Notes under the pieces: model-generated
Told to the model about the DNA's origin: nothing
Database searches by the model: none
The model's input: only the letters and a program-made list of their open reading frames with translations
Made by a program: the position numbers and the translations under genes
Part shown: positions 1 to 8,877 of the stretch, one piece after another
Layout: every line of letters starts with the position of its first letter
Position numbering within the stretch: the stretch's first letter is position 1
Source: RH-AL1 sp964244495
Lineage (GTDB): Bacteria; Pseudomonadota; Alphaproteobacteria; Rhizobiales; Beijerinckiaceae
Assembly (NCBI GenBank): GCA_964244495.1
Contig: CAXTIU010000007.1
Coordinates: 116,116 to 180,115 of the forward strand
DNA length: 64,000 bases
Direction of reading: 5' to 3'

Positions 1-567
1 GTCGCCTCGCTCGTCGTGCCGGTGTCGATCGACACGACCAAGGCCGGCGTCGCCGCGCTGGCGATGGAAGCCGGCGCCGTCGTCATCAACGACCAGTGGG
101 GCCTCCAGGGCGATCCGGCGATGGCGGGCGTGGCGGCTTCCGCCGGAGCCGTCCTCGTGCTGATGCACAACCGCGCCGCGATCGATCCGGGCGGCGACGT
201 GATCGACGACATGCGCCGCTTCTTCGACCGCTCGCTCGCCGTCGCGGAGGCGGCGGGCATCGCGCCGACCCGGCTCATCCTCGATCCCGGCATCGGCTTC
301 GGCAAGACGAGGGCGCAGAACGTCACGGCGCTCGGCCTCGGCGTCGCGGCGCTGCGGGCGGCCTACGGGCTACCGGTGCTGGTCGGCGTGTCGCGCAAAT
401 CGCTGTTCGCGGCTCTGATCGGCAAGAACGCGCCGGGGGACCGGCTCGTCGGCACGCTCGCTGCCAATCTCGCCGCCCTCGCGCGCGGCGCGGGCCTGTT
501 CCGCGTCCACGACTGCGCCGAGCACCGCGACGCCCTCGCCGTGACGCGGGCGATCGCGGATGGCTGA
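1..567 (+). CDS. folP: Dihydropteroate synthase, 5' end cut by the window
   Basis: Condenses 6-hydroxymethyl-dihydropterin pyrophosphate with p-aminobenzoate to give dihydropteroate in folate synthesis (cytosol). The frame is open from base 1, so the N-terminal third, with the first pterin-binding strands, lies outside the window. Visible family signatures are the PVSIDTTKA strand, the GAVVINDQWG segment, the LILDPGIGFGKT loop and VGVSRKS near the C terminus, all typical of the DHPS TIM barrel. A GTG at 16 is only an internal codon. The last 8 bases overlap the folK start, which implies translational coupling. In many alphaproteobacteria folB lies between folP and folK; it is absent here. Confidence 0.95.
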   Translation, partial: VASLVVPVSIDTTKAGVAALAMEAGAVVINDQWGLQGDPAMAGVAASAGAVLVLMHNRAAIDPGGDVIDDMRRFFDRSLAVAEAAGIAPTRLILDPGIGFGKTRAQNVTALGLGVAALRAAYGLPVLVGVSRKSLFAALIGKNAPGDRLVGTLAANLAALARGAGLFRVHDCAEHRDALAVTRAIADG

Positions 568-1066
568 ATGGGTCGCGATCGGGCTCGGCCTCGGCGGCAA
601 CCTCGGCGACGCGCCGGCCACCATCGCCTCGGCGCTGCGGATGCTCGGCCGTCGCGGGCACGTCAGGGTGACGACGGTGTCGTCGATCTACCGGACACCC
701 CCTTGGGGTCCCGTCGCGCAGGCCGACTTCGCCAACGCCTGCGCCCTCGCGGTGACGGACTTGGCGCCCCACGCCCTTCTCGGCGAGGTGAAGGCGGTCG
801 AGCGCGCGCTGGGCCGGGAGGATGGCATACGCTGGGGTCCGCGCGCCATCGACATCGACATCCTCTTCTACGCCGGCGCGCGCGTGGACGCGACCGATCT
901 CGTCATCCCGCACGAGAGCCTCTTCGCGCGCCCATTCGTCCTGATTCCGCTCGCGGAGATCGCGCCCGACCTCGTCATCGCCGGCCGCCGCGTCGGCGAG
1001 GCTGCCGCCGGCTGCGATGGAACGGGCGTCGGTCCGTGGTCCGGGACCGGCGCGCCGACGCTTTGA
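560..1066 (+). CDS. folK: 2-amino-4-hydroxy-6-hydroxymethyldihydropteridine pyrophosphokinase
   Basis: Transfers pyrophosphate from ATP to 6-hydroxymethyl-7,8-dihydropterin, supplying the substrate of FolP. The 168-residue protein has the family length. It shows the N-terminal GLGGNLGD signature, the IYRTPPWG segment and the RWGPRAIDIDILFY motif (about residues 93-106), whose Asp pair binds Mg-ATP. The ATG at 560 lies inside the folP stop region; an ATG at 568 is out of this frame. It is the last gene of the folP-folK unit and is followed by a 431-base non-coding stretch. Confidence 0.95.
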   Translation: MAEWVAIGLGLGGNLGDAPATIASALRMLGRRGHVRVTTVSSIYRTPPWGPVAQADFANACALAVTDLAPHALLGEVKAVERALGREDGIRWGPRAIDIDILFYAGARVDATDLVIPHESLFARPFVLIPLAEIAPDLVIAGRRVGEAAAGCDGTGVGPWSGTGAPTL

Positions 1067-1158
1067 TCGTCGGCGCGCCGGTCTCGCGGACGCGAGGCGA
1101 CGGCGACAGGCACGGTGCGGGAGCGACCTCGCCTTCTCGCAGCCGTACAGACTGGCGG

Positions 1159-1222
1159 ACTTGCGGTCGTACGGACTTGCGGTCGTATGGGCTTGCGGTC
1201 GTATGGGCTTGCGGTCCTGGGG
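1159..1222. repeat. 16-bp tandem repeat, four copies
   Basis: Four consecutive 16-base units starting at 1159, 1175, 1191 and 1207. The core is CTTGCGGTCGTATGG; the first copy has ACGG instead of ATGG and the last diverges in its final six bases. It is intergenic, so copy number could vary without damaging a protein. Confidence 0.9.
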
Positions 1223-1232
1223 GAGGCAGCGT

Positions 1233-1321
1233 AAGGTATCGTTACCTTGCCGCGCCCGACTGGCTCTAGCCGAAGTGGCCGCGATCGTCCCGGAATCCTG
1301 ACGCATGACGCAGCTGACGCA
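1233..1321 (+). repeat. Dispersed intergenic module, copy A (upstream of tal)
   Basis: Contains AAGGTA-N4-TACCTT (1233-1248), then GAATCCTGACGCATGACGCA (1293-1312) and a third TGACGCA (1315-1321). The same 20 bases, preceded by an AGGTA-N4-TACCT palindrome in the same order, occur on the minus strand at 28490-28339 upstream of apaG. The function is unknown; a regulatory element or a small intergenic repeat family are both possible. Confidence 0.75.
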
Positions 1322-1497
1322 AGAATGTGCGTGTCGGACGATTTTCACCGGACCACGGCCATCGGGTCTCGGACCGACACGCGCGTCGCCTTCATGCAAC
1401 GGACGGTCGCCAACTCGCGTTGAGCAGCACAGGTAGCTGAACGCGACCTTGCAACGGACGCCTGGCTTCCGATCCGCTCTCGAACAAAGGAAAGCCG

Positions 1498-2457
1498 ATG
1501 CCCTCCAAGCTCGACCAACTCAAGACCATGACCACAGTCGTCTCCGACTCCGGCGACTTCGAGAACCTGTCCGCCTTCGGCGTGACCGACTCGACGACCA
1601 ACCCGTCGCTGATCCTCAAGGCGGCCAACCTCAGCAACTACGATCGCCTGATCGAGGAGGCCGTGGTTTGGGGGCGCAGCCGCAACGCCGTGACGAGCCA
1701 GATCACCGACCGCATCGCCGTCAACTTCGGCGCCGAGTTGACCAAGGTCGTGCCCGGCCGCGTGTCGACGGAGGTCGACGCCGACCTGTCCTTCGACACG
1801 GAGGCGACGGTCGACAAGGCCAAGGCGATCATCGCCGACTACGCCAGTCGTGGTATCGACAAGAGCCGCATCCTCATCAAGGTGGCCTCCACCTGGGAGG
1901 GCATCAAAGCGGTCGAGATCCTTCAGAAGAAGGAGGGCATCGACTGCAACATGACGCTGATCTTCTCGCTCGCCCAGGCGATCGCCGCGGCGGACGCCGG
2001 CGCCTTCCTGATCTCGCCTTTCGTCGGCCGCATCATGGATTGGTACAAGAACAAGGAAGGCAAGGATTTCACGCCCGAGAACGACCCTGGCGTGAAGTCG
2101 GTGCGCGAGATCTACGCCTACTACAAGGCTTACGGCATCAAGACCGTCGTGATGGGCGCCTCGTTCCGCAACGTCGGCGAGATCGAGGCCTTGGCCGGCT
2201 GCGACCGGCTGACGATCTCGCCCGACCTGTTGGAGAAGCTCGCCAACGACCAGGGCGAGCTGCCCCGGATGATGGAAGCGCAGAGGGCGGCCAAGCAGGC
2301 GCCGGCCAAGATCGCCATGGACGAGAAGACGTTCCGCCTCATGCTCAACATGGATCCGATGGCGACCGAGAAGCTCGCCGACGGCATCCGGCTGTTCGCC
2401 AAGGACCTGCAAACCTTGCGCGAGGTCGTCTCGAGCCGCGTGCAGAAGGCGGCCTGA
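1498..2457 (+). CDS. tal: Transaldolase (TalB type)
   Basis: Moves a dihydroxyacetone unit from sedoheptulose-7-phosphate to glyceraldehyde-3-phosphate in the non-oxidative pentose phosphate pathway. The 319-residue length matches the TalB/TAL1 subfamily rather than the short TalC-like group. Visible are the TTNPSLI motif (about residues 33-39) and the Schiff-base lysine in SRILIKVASTWEG (Lys128), followed by CNMTLIFSLAQA. The ATG at 1498 is preceded by AAAGGAAAG at good spacing. It stands alone, convergent with the ClC gene, with a possible shared hairpin terminator after it. Confidence 0.96.
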   Translation: MPSKLDQLKTMTTVVSDSGDFENLSAFGVTDSTTNPSLILKAANLSNYDRLIEEAVVWGRSRNAVTSQITDRIAVNFGAELTKVVPGRVSTEVDADLSFDTEATVDKAKAIIADYASRGIDKSRILIKVASTWEGIKAVEILQKKEGIDCNMTLIFSLAQAIAAADAGAFLISPFVGRIMDWYKNKEGKDFTPENDPGVKSVREIYAYYKAYGIKTVVMGASFRNVGEIEALAGCDRLTISPDLLEKLANDQGELPRMMEAQRAAKQAPAKIAMDEKTFRLMLNMDPMATEKLADGIRLFAKDLQTLREVVSSRVQKAA

Positions 2458-2487
2458 GGTCGTCAGCCATCACCGAAACCACCGATC

Positions 2488-2507
2488 GCGCGGGGTCCGC
2501 CCCGCGC
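2488..2507. terminator. Hairpin between convergent tal and ClC genes
   Basis: Perfect 8-bp GC stem GCGCGGGG / CCCCGCGC with a TCCG loop, touching the stop codon of the ClC gene. Neither strand has a strong T-run after it, so a bidirectional terminator is likely but not certain. Confidence 0.5.
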
Positions 2508-4309
2508 TATCGCTCGGGTATCCAGGTTTCGCCGGACAGGTCCTTGCGCACGGCGTCGAGTTCCACCACGTAGCGCCGCAGCACGTGCGCCTCCGTCAGC
2601 ATGCCCACGACGCGCCGGTCGCTGCCGATCACGGCGAGCGCTTCGCTCTCGGTCTCCTCGAAGATGCGTGCCGCCTCCCGGACGTTCATGTCCGGGCTGA
2701 GCGTCGACTCCGTGTGGTGCAGCAGGCTCGACAACGACGCGCGCCGGCTCGCTTCGTCGGAGACGCTCGCGTGCGCCTCGTTGACCGCGATCATGCCGGC
2801 GTAACGGTCGAACGGATCGGTGGCGATGATCCAGTGGGCGCTGCCGGGCGGGTGGTTCTGCAGGAAGCCACCGATCGAGCTGTCGGCGAAGGTGGTGCCG
2901 ACATCCGCGCGCATCATGCGCCCCACCGTCAGCTCGCGCATCCAGCCGACGTCCTGAGCGCTGCGGATCGACTCTCCCCGCAGGTGCAGGCGCCAAGTGG
3001 CGAAGCTGTAGCCGAAGGTTCGGCGCACGATCACGGAGACCAGCGTCGTCGCGGCAAGGATGAGGATCGACAGGGGGAAGTCGCCGGTGGTCTCCAGGGC
3101 CAGGAAGCTCATCGTCAGGGGGCCGCCGACGATGGTGACCGAGAGGCCGGCCATGCCGACGATGGCGCAGGTGGTCGCGTCGACGGCGAGGCCCGGCATG
3201 AGACCGATGCCTACGGCGTAGAACGTCAGGCCGACAAGGGCGCCGAGATAAAGGGACGCGAAGAAGAGACCGCCGCGAAAGCCGCTGCCGATCGAGATCG
3301 CCGACGCCAGCGACTTCAGCACAAGGGTCAGGAAGAGCCCTCCCAGCATCGGCGCCGTGCCGTGGAGAAGCATGGCGACCGCTCCATGTCCGGCGGAAAG
3401 GACGTGCGGCGTCACGAGCGCCATGGCGCCGAGGCCCACGCCCCCCACCGCCGGCTGCAAGTGGGGCGGCAAGCGACTTTTCCGGAACAGGTTCTCGACC
3501 AGGGTGACGCCGCGCATGATCGCGATCCCGACGGCGGCGCAGGTCAGTGACAGGAGTAGCAGGGCGATGATGCCATTGCCGTGCAGGGTGAATTCGGACG
3601 CTATCTGGCCGATGAAGCTTCCCTCGACACCGACGGCGCGGGACACGAGGACACCGGAGATCGCCGCCGCGATCACCGGCGCGAGGCCGAACGGCGTGTA
3701 GGTGCCGATGACGAGCTCGAAGGCGTAGAAGGCGCCGGTGAGCGGGGCCCCGAACGCCGAGCCGATCGCTCCGGCCGATCCCGCGCCGACGAGCATGCGC
3801 AGGTCCGAACGACGCATGTTGAAGGTGCGACCGAGCCAGGACGCGAGCCCGGAGCCGAGCTGGGTGTAGCCGGCCTCGAGTCCGACGGACGCGCCGAACC
3901 CGTTGGACAGCAACGTCTGCGTCCCGATGATCACGCTGTCGACGACGGACATGTGACCGCCGTGCAAGGCGTTGGCTTCGATGGGATCGACCGGCCGCCG
4001 GCGACGCCAGTTCGCCAAGGCCCGACTGCTCAGTCCGAGGCAGAGGCCGCCGACGACGGGCACCAGGGCCAGCCAGGGGCTGCCGAGCCGGCCCATGGCG
4101 CTGACCGATTTATGGTTGAACAGGAGCACGTGCATGAAGGTCGCGGCGTGCGACAGGCCCGCGGTGAGCAGACCCGCGGCGATGCCGACGATGACGGCGA
4201 GGAAGATGAGCCCGCTCTCGCTGGCGCGCACCGCGGTGCGGATCCGTAGGACGGCGGCCGCTCCGATCTGCGCCGATCGTGAAGGCTGTACGGAATTGAG
4301 CGAGGTCAC
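2507..4309 (-). CDS. ClC family chloride channel/transporter with C-terminal CBS pair
   Basis: Integral membrane ClC protein of 600 residues, moving chloride through a channel or H+/Cl- exchange. About ten to twelve hydrophobic segments span residues 35-430. Segment GASVGLEAGYTQLGSG aligns with the GREGP selectivity motif; the gating glutamate is kept (Glu145), but Arg and Pro are replaced. GFRGGLFFASLYLG corresponds to the GxFxP motif, without the Pro. Residues about 455-590 form two CBS domains (starting near VGRMMRADV and near SLLHHTESTLSPDMNVREA), which often bind adenine nucleotides. It is monocistronic, on the strand opposite tal. Channel versus antiporter cannot be decided here. Confidence 0.9.
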   Translation of the reverse strand: MTSLNSVQPSRSAQIGAAAVLRIRTAVRASESGLIFLAVIVGIAAGLLTAGLSHAATFMHVLLFNHKSVSAMGRLGSPWLALVPVVGGLCLGLSSRALANWRRRRPVDPIEANALHGGHMSVVDSVIIGTQTLLSNGFGASVGLEAGYTQLGSGLASWLGRTFNMRRSDLRMLVGAGSAGAIGSAFGAPLTGAFYAFELVIGTYTPFGLAPVIAAAISGVLVSRAVGVEGSFIGQIASEFTLHGNGIIALLLLSLTCAAVGIAIMRGVTLVENLFRKSRLPPHLQPAVGGVGLGAMALVTPHVLSAGHGAVAMLLHGTAPMLGGLFLTLVLKSLASAISIGSGFRGGLFFASLYLGALVGLTFYAVGIGLMPGLAVDATTCAIVGMAGLSVTIVGGPLTMSFLALETTGDFPLSILILAATTLVSVIVRRTFGYSFATWRLHLRGESIRSAQDVGWMRELTVGRMMRADVGTTFADSSIGGFLQNHPPGSAHWIIATDPFDRYAGMIAVNEAHASVSDEASRRASLSSLLHHTESTLSPDMNVREAARIFEETESEALAVIGSDRRVVGMLTEAHVLRRYVVELDAVRKDLSGETWIPER

Positions 4310-4449
4310 ACTGATCCCATGCGAGGGCCGAACACCGGCAAGGCCCGGTGCCGGGGCTTGAAGATCCTACGATGCATGGTCATCCACGCGTCGGTCCCAC
4401 GATGTCAACGTGAAAGACCGGTCAGGGTGAACACGGGGCCGATGCGAAG

Positions 4450-4471
4450 AACCCGGCCAAGGGGCCGGGTT
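4450..4471 (-). terminator. Likely ftsH terminator
   Basis: Perfect 9-bp inverted repeat AACCCGGCC / GGCCGGGTT with a 4-base loop, 28 bases after the ftsH stop. On the minus strand it is followed by TTCTTC, a weak T-rich tract. The hairpin has no gene on the other strand to terminate. Confidence 0.65.
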
Positions 4472-4498
4472 CGCTCGTTGCCACACGCGTCGCGTCCT

Positions 4499-6427
4499 TC
4501 AAGTCTGGGGCTGGGGCTCCAGCCCGCCCGGCTCGTGTCCGGGCTTAGGCCGGGTGGCGCCGGTCGTCGGGATCGGCGATCCGCGCGGGGGTGTCGGCGT
4601 ATCGTCGCCGGCATCGCGCACGGGGGTCTTGCCGTTGAGAAGGCCGATGATCTCATCCCCCGACAGGGTTTCATACTCGAGGAGCCCCTGCGCCAGGGTC
4701 TCGAGATCGTGCTTCTTCTCGGTGATGATACGGGTCGCCTCCGACAAGCCGTACTCGACCAGGCGACGGACCTCGGCATCGATCTTCCGCGACGTCTCCT
4801 CGGACAAGGCGTTCTGCTTGCCCATGGAGTAGCCGAGGAACACTTCCTCCTGGTTCTCGCCGTACATCACCGTGCCGAGCGCGTCGGAAAAGCCCCATTG
4901 CGTGACCATCGCGCGGGCGAGCTTGGTGGCCTGCTGGATATCCGACTGCGCGCCGGAGGTCACCTTCTCCTTGCCGAAGATGATCTCCTCCGACACCCGA
5001 CCGCCCATCAGCACCGCGAGGCGCGAGGTCATCTGCTCGTAGCTCATCGACAGCTTGTCGCGCTCGGGCAGCTGCATGACCATACCGAGCGCGCGGCCGC
5101 GTGGGATGATCGTCGCCTTGTGAACCGGATCGGTCGCCGGCACGTTCAGGGCGACGAGGGCGTGACCTCCCTCGTGATAGGCGGTCAGCATTTTTTCCTG
5201 CTCGGTCATGACGAGGGTGCGGCGCTCGGCGCCCATCATGATCTTGTCCTTGGAATCCTCGAACTCGACCATGGTGACGATGCGCTTGCCGCGCCGCGCC
5301 GCCATCAGCGCCGCCTCGTTGACGAGGTTCATCAGGTCCGCGCCGGAGAACCCCGGCGTACCGCGCGCAACGACCTTGAGGTCCACGTCGGGCGATAGCG
5401 GCACCTTGCGCACGTGCACCTTGAGGATGCGCTCGCGGCCGATCACGTCGGGGTTCGGCACGACGATCTGGCGGTCGAAGCGGCCAGGACGCAGCAGCGC
5501 GGGGTCGAGCACGTCGGGGCGGTTGGTCGCCGCGATGAGGATGATCCCCTCATTCGCCTCGAAGCCGTCCATCTCGACGAGCAACTGGTTCAGCGTCTGC
5601 TCGCGCTCGTCGTTGCCGCCGCCGAGGCCGGCGCCGCGATGGCGGCCGACCGCATCGATCTCGTCGATGAAGATGATGCAGGGCGCGTTCTTCTTGGCCT
5701 GCTCGAACATGTCGCGGACCCGGCTCGCGCCGACGCCGACGAACATTTCCACGAAGTCCGAGCCGGAGATCGTGAAGAAGGGAACGTTCGCCTCGCCGGC
5801 GATGGCGCGGGCGAGCAGCGTCTTGCCCGTGCCGGGCGGTCCGACCAGCAGCACGCCGCGCGGGATGCGGCCGCCGAGGCGCTGGAACTTCTGCGGATCG
5901 CGCAGGAATTCGACGATCTCCTGCAGGTCCTCCTTGGCCTCGTCGACGCCGGCGACATCCTCGAACGTCACGCGCCCGTGCGCCTCGGTCAGGAGCTTGG
6001 CCTTCGACTTACCGAAGCCCATCGCCTTGCCGCCGGCACCCTGCATCTGCCGGGACACGAAGATCCAAAGACCGAGAAAGGCCAGCAACGGCAGCCCGTT
6101 GACAAGGAGCGAGATCAGCCAGTTGTTGCCGTCGGACGGCGGCTTGGCCGAGATGTTGACGCCCTTCTTCACCAGGGTCTGTACCAGGGACGGATCGTTC
6201 GGCGCGTAGACCGTGAAGGCACGGTTGTCCGTGAAGTGGCCGGCGATCTCCGGCCCGGAGATCGTGACGTCACGAACGTGGCTCTGGTCCACCTCGGTCA
6301 GCAGGTGGCTGAAGTTGATTTCCGTAGAGGCCGTCTTCTGTCCCGGGTTCTGGAACAGCATGACCAGGGCGACCACGAGCAGGAAAATGATCACCCAGAG
6401 TGCGAAATTGCGGAAGTTGGGGTTCAT
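4499..6427 (-). CDS. ftsH: ATP-dependent zinc metalloprotease FtsH
   Basis: Membrane-anchored AAA+ protease that degrades misfolded membrane proteins and regulators. It is 642 residues, the usual length. There are two membrane segments (about residues 9-25 and 103-124) flanking a periplasmic domain. Walker A is GPPGTGKT (196-203), Walker B IIFIDEID (251-258), the arginine-finger region RPGRFDR (313-319), and the zinc site HEGGH (418-422). The C-terminal tail is Pro/Thr/Gly-rich. It lies downstream of tilS on the same strand with a 158-base gap holding a promoter-like sequence, so it is probably transcribed partly on its own. Confidence 0.98.
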   Translation of the reverse strand: MNPNFRNFALWVIIFLLVVALVMLFQNPGQKTASTEINFSHLLTEVDQSHVRDVTISGPEIAGHFTDNRAFTVYAPNDPSLVQTLVKKGVNISAKPPSDGNNWLISLLVNGLPLLAFLGLWIFVSRQMQGAGGKAMGFGKSKAKLLTEAHGRVTFEDVAGVDEAKEDLQEIVEFLRDPQKFQRLGGRIPRGVLLVGPPGTGKTLLARAIAGEANVPFFTISGSDFVEMFVGVGASRVRDMFEQAKKNAPCIIFIDEIDAVGRHRGAGLGGGNDEREQTLNQLLVEMDGFEANEGIILIAATNRPDVLDPALLRPGRFDRQIVVPNPDVIGRERILKVHVRKVPLSPDVDLKVVARGTPGFSGADLMNLVNEAALMAARRGKRIVTMVEFEDSKDKIMMGAERRTLVMTEQEKMLTAYHEGGHALVALNVPATDPVHKATIIPRGRALGMVMQLPERDKLSMSYEQMTSRLAVLMGGRVSEEIIFGKEKVTSGAQSDIQQATKLARAMVTQWGFSDALGTVMYGENQEEVFLGYSMGKQNALSEETSRKIDAEVRRLVEYGLSEATRIITEKKHDLETLAQGLLEYETLSGDEIIGLLNGKTPVRDAGDDTPTPPRGSPIPTTGATRPKPGHEPGGLEPQPQT

Positions 6428-6538
6428 GTGTGATCCAGGAGGATCCGGCCCGAAGCCCTGACCCGAAGGAGAAAGATCGCCTGAACCGATCGGCTACACG
6501 CGATGCGTGATCCCGGCGAGTTTTTGGCTAGCCTTGCG

Positions 6539-6567
6539 AATGTAAGCCGTGCCTCTTGTCTTGCCAA
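6539..6567 (-). promoter_or_regulatory. Putative ftsH promoter
   Basis: On the minus strand TTGGCA (6567-6562) is followed after 17 bases by TACATT (6544-6539), matching sigma-70 -35/-10 at five and four of six positions. Overlapping CTTGGCA and CTTACAT also resemble an alphaproteobacterial sigma-32 promoter, which would fit a heat-shock protease. It lies about 110 bases upstream of the ftsH ATG and within the gap after tilS. Confidence 0.45.
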
Positions 6568-6585
6568 GTGAGCGCGACGGGCGCG

Positions 6586-7659
6586 TCAATTGGGCAGCGA
6601 ACGGGGCGGGTCCGCGCGTCCCCTGCGGCGGCTCGGCTCGGGCGTCACCTCGACCACGCCGTCGCCCCCGCACACAATCCTGGCGCCGCCCAACGTCGCG
6701 CGGTGCGGCCGGCCGGCGGCGAGGGCGTCGCGGACCGCCGCGGTGAGTGCTTCCAGGCGCCGGAGCGAGATCGGGCCGGTGCGGGACGCGGCATGCTCGA
6801 CCGCTCGTTTGAGGAGGCGTCCGACGATCGCCGGCTCCGCCCGTCCCACCCCCGCGAAGCCGGCACGGTAGAGGCCATCGGTCCTGACAGGTGCGACGAC
6901 CTGTTCGAGCCGCCGGACCTCGGCGTCCAGCGCGTCGTCGGCCTGCGCCATGCGGCTGGCCAGCCGCAGCAGGGCCGGCACATCGAGGCCGAGGCTCGCC
7001 AGCGTCGAGGCCTGCGCGCGCAGCCGAGCCCGCGCGTAGGCCTGATCGACGTTGGAAGGATCGTGGATGGTGTGCAAGCCCTCCCGCCGGCAGAATTCCA
7101 CCAGTTCGGCCTTGCGCAGGCCGAGCAGCGGCCGCAGCAGCCGGAGGCCGGGCGCCAGGGCCGTGTCGCGCCGCATGCCGGCGAGCCCGGTGACGCCGCT
7201 GCCGCGCGTCAGCCTGAGCAGGACGGTCTCGGCCTGATCGTCGGCGTGATGGCCTGTGAGGACGTGCGTCGCGCCGACCGCGCAGGCGTGGGCGATGAGG
7301 AGCGCGTAGCGCGCCGCCCGGGCGCGCTCCTGGATGCCGGTGGCGGGCTTCGGCCCTTCCCACGGCAGGACCGCGTGGGAAAACCCGAGCACCGCCGCCG
7401 CCGCACCGACACGGTCCGCCTCGGCGCGCGAGGCCGGCCGCAAGCCATGGTCGACGGTGGCGACATGGAGCGTCGGGGCCTCCGCACCGAGGCGACGTGC
7501 CCAGCGCGCGGCCATGCCCATGAGCGCGACCGAGTCCGGGCCGCCGGACACCGCGAGGAGCAGGTTCGCCCGTTCCAGCCCGGCGAAGACGCCGTCGACG
7601 GCGACCGAGGCGGCGTCGCCGAGCGCCTCGACGGAAGGGAAGCCGTCCGCCTTGGTCAC
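6586..7659 (-). CDS. tilS: tRNA(Ile)-lysidine synthase
   Basis: Attaches lysine to C34 of the CAU-anticodon tRNA-Ile using ATP, changing its decoding from AUG to AUA. The 357-residue protein has the N-type ATP pyrophosphatase P-loop SGGPDS (38-43), the VDHGLRP segment, and THVLTGHHADDQAETVLLRL, a hallmark of the family, followed by the GLAGM loop. The C-terminal part is short compared with E. coli TilS (432 residues), as in many alphaproteobacteria. Position between cpoB and ftsH is the conserved alphaproteobacterial order. The gap to cpoB is 59 bases, so co-transcription is likely. Confidence 0.93.
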   Translation of the reverse strand: MTKADGFPSVEALGDAASVAVDGVFAGLERANLLLAVSGGPDSVALMGMAARWARRLGAEAPTLHVATVDHGLRPASRAEADRVGAAAAVLGFSHAVLPWEGPKPATGIQERARAARYALLIAHACAVGATHVLTGHHADDQAETVLLRLTRGSGVTGLAGMRRDTALAPGLRLLRPLLGLRKAELVEFCRREGLHTIHDPSNVDQAYARARLRAQASTLASLGLDVPALLRLASRMAQADDALDAEVRRLEQVVAPVRTDGLYRAGFAGVGRAEPAIVGRLLKRAVEHAASRTGPISLRRLEALTAAVRDALAAGRPHRATLGGARIVCGGDGVVEVTPEPSRRRGRADPPRSLPN

Positions 7660-7718
7660 GCTTCACCCGTCTTTCCCAATCCCTCGGTGGCGCCTTTCCG
7701 GCTCATCGCGAACGGCCG

Positions 7719-8777
7719 TCAGCACTGGGCGCGCTTGGCCTCCCGCTCGGCCCCGTTGCGGACGTAGGCGGGTGCGTTCGGGTACTTGCGCGACACTTCG
7801 CCGAACGTCGCGCAGGCCTGTTCCTTGGCACCCAGCGCCTTGAGAGACAGGCCGAGGTGCAACATCGCGTCAGGCGCACGCGTCGAGTTCGCGTAGTCGG
7901 TGGAGATCTTCAGGTATTGTTCCGCCGCCTCCCGGCTGCGGCCACGCTGGGCGAAGCTTTCACCGAGGTAGTAGGTGGCATCCGCCACGAGACGGTTCTT
8001 GGGGTTCTTCTCGATGAAGGCGGTGAAACCCTTCTCGGCGGTGTCGTACTGCTTGTCGCGGAAATAGCCGAGCGCCGTCTCGTACTCCTCGCGGGGCGTT
8101 CCGGGGGGCGGCACGCTCGCGACCGCTGTCCCACCCGGCGTCGTTCCCACGACGGCCGAGGCTTTCGGCGTGCCGGAGGGTAGTTGCAGCGTCGGCGCCA
8201 GCGTGTCGCCGCCGGTTCCCTCGGCGCGGCGCAGCTTGCCGCCGGACAGGTCCATCGGCGCGCCGCTCGCGTCGTCCGGCGTCGTGGCGGCGACCGAACC
8301 CAGCGACTTCGGCCGGCCCGGCGCGCCCGGCGCGGCGTCGGGGTCGAAGGCGTCATCGCGGCGCTTCCGTGCGGCCGGCGCGGCATCGGCTCCCGCCGCC
8401 CCACCGGCATCGCCCACGCTCGTCGCGCCACCCGTCCCCGCATCGCCGTGCTTCACCCGTCCGCCTCCCGACGTGAAGCGGGAGTCGACGTCCGCCTGGA
8501 ACCGCTGGAGCTGGTCGATGAGCTTGCGATTGGCGTTCTGCAGCTCTTCGATCTGCCCGGTCATCTCACGGATACGTCCCTCCAGCTTGCCGACGCGCAC
8601 CCCGAGGCCGGCAGAGTCGGGCGCATCAACGGGTGCGCCGCCATCGTCGCGGTCGTCGCCGAAGCCGGGCGGCGGCCGGCCGTAGTCCTGCGACGCCGCC
8701 GGCATCGCCGCGACCGCGAGGGACACGGCGAGCGGCATAGCGAACAGGCTGGCGGCGAGATGGCGGCGCAAGGTCAT
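7719..8777 (-). CDS. cpoB: Cell division coordinator CpoB / tol-pal system protein YbgF
   Basis: Periplasmic protein that links Tol-Pal outer-membrane constriction to septal peptidoglycan synthesis. Residues 1-29 are a signal peptide ending AMPAASQ. Residues about 58-101 form a coiled coil (VGKLEGRIREMTGQIEELQ), which drives trimerisation in the family. A Pro/Ala/Gly/Asp-rich linker runs to about 225 and is longer than usual. TPR repeats fill about 228-352 (ETALGYFRDKQYDTAEKGF and following). It normally follows pal; here the next gene upstream is an unrelated SDR, so tolQRAB-pal is displaced. Confidence 0.88.
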   Translation of the reverse strand: MTLRRHLAASLFAMPLAVSLAVAAMPAASQDYGRPPPGFGDDRDDGGAPVDAPDSAGLGVRVGKLEGRIREMTGQIEELQNANRKLIDQLQRFQADVDSRFTSGGGRVKHGDAGTGGATSVGDAGGAAGADAAPAARKRRDDAFDPDAAPGAPGRPKSLGSVAATTPDDASGAPMDLSGGKLRRAEGTGGDTLAPTLQLPSGTPKASAVVGTTPGGTAVASVPPPGTPREEYETALGYFRDKQYDTAEKGFTAFIEKNPKNRLVADATYYLGESFAQRGRSREAAEQYLKISTDYANSTRAPDAMLHLGLSLKALGAKEQACATFGEVSRKYPNAPAYVRNGAEREAKRAQC

Positions 8778-8877
8778 CCGGAATTGTTCCAGTCGGTCGG
8801 GCGGCGCCAGATAAACGCGCGCAAAACGGCAGATTTTGGCCGGCGCTGCCGCGACGGCGGCCGATCGTCGGCCGCGT

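Larger units (their letters stand above)
1067..1497. other. Intergenic region folK-tal with repeats
   Basis: No credible gene. The 431 bases hold a four-copy 16-bp tandem repeat (1159-1222), a perfect palindrome AAGGTA-N4-TACCTT (1233-1248), and three TGACGCA boxes (1299-1305, 1306-1312, 1315-1321). A 20-bp stretch of the boxed segment recurs in the region upstream of apaG. The tal ribosome-binding site (AAAGGAAAG) is just before 1498. The promoter of tal should lie here, but I cannot fix it. Confidence 0.6.
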
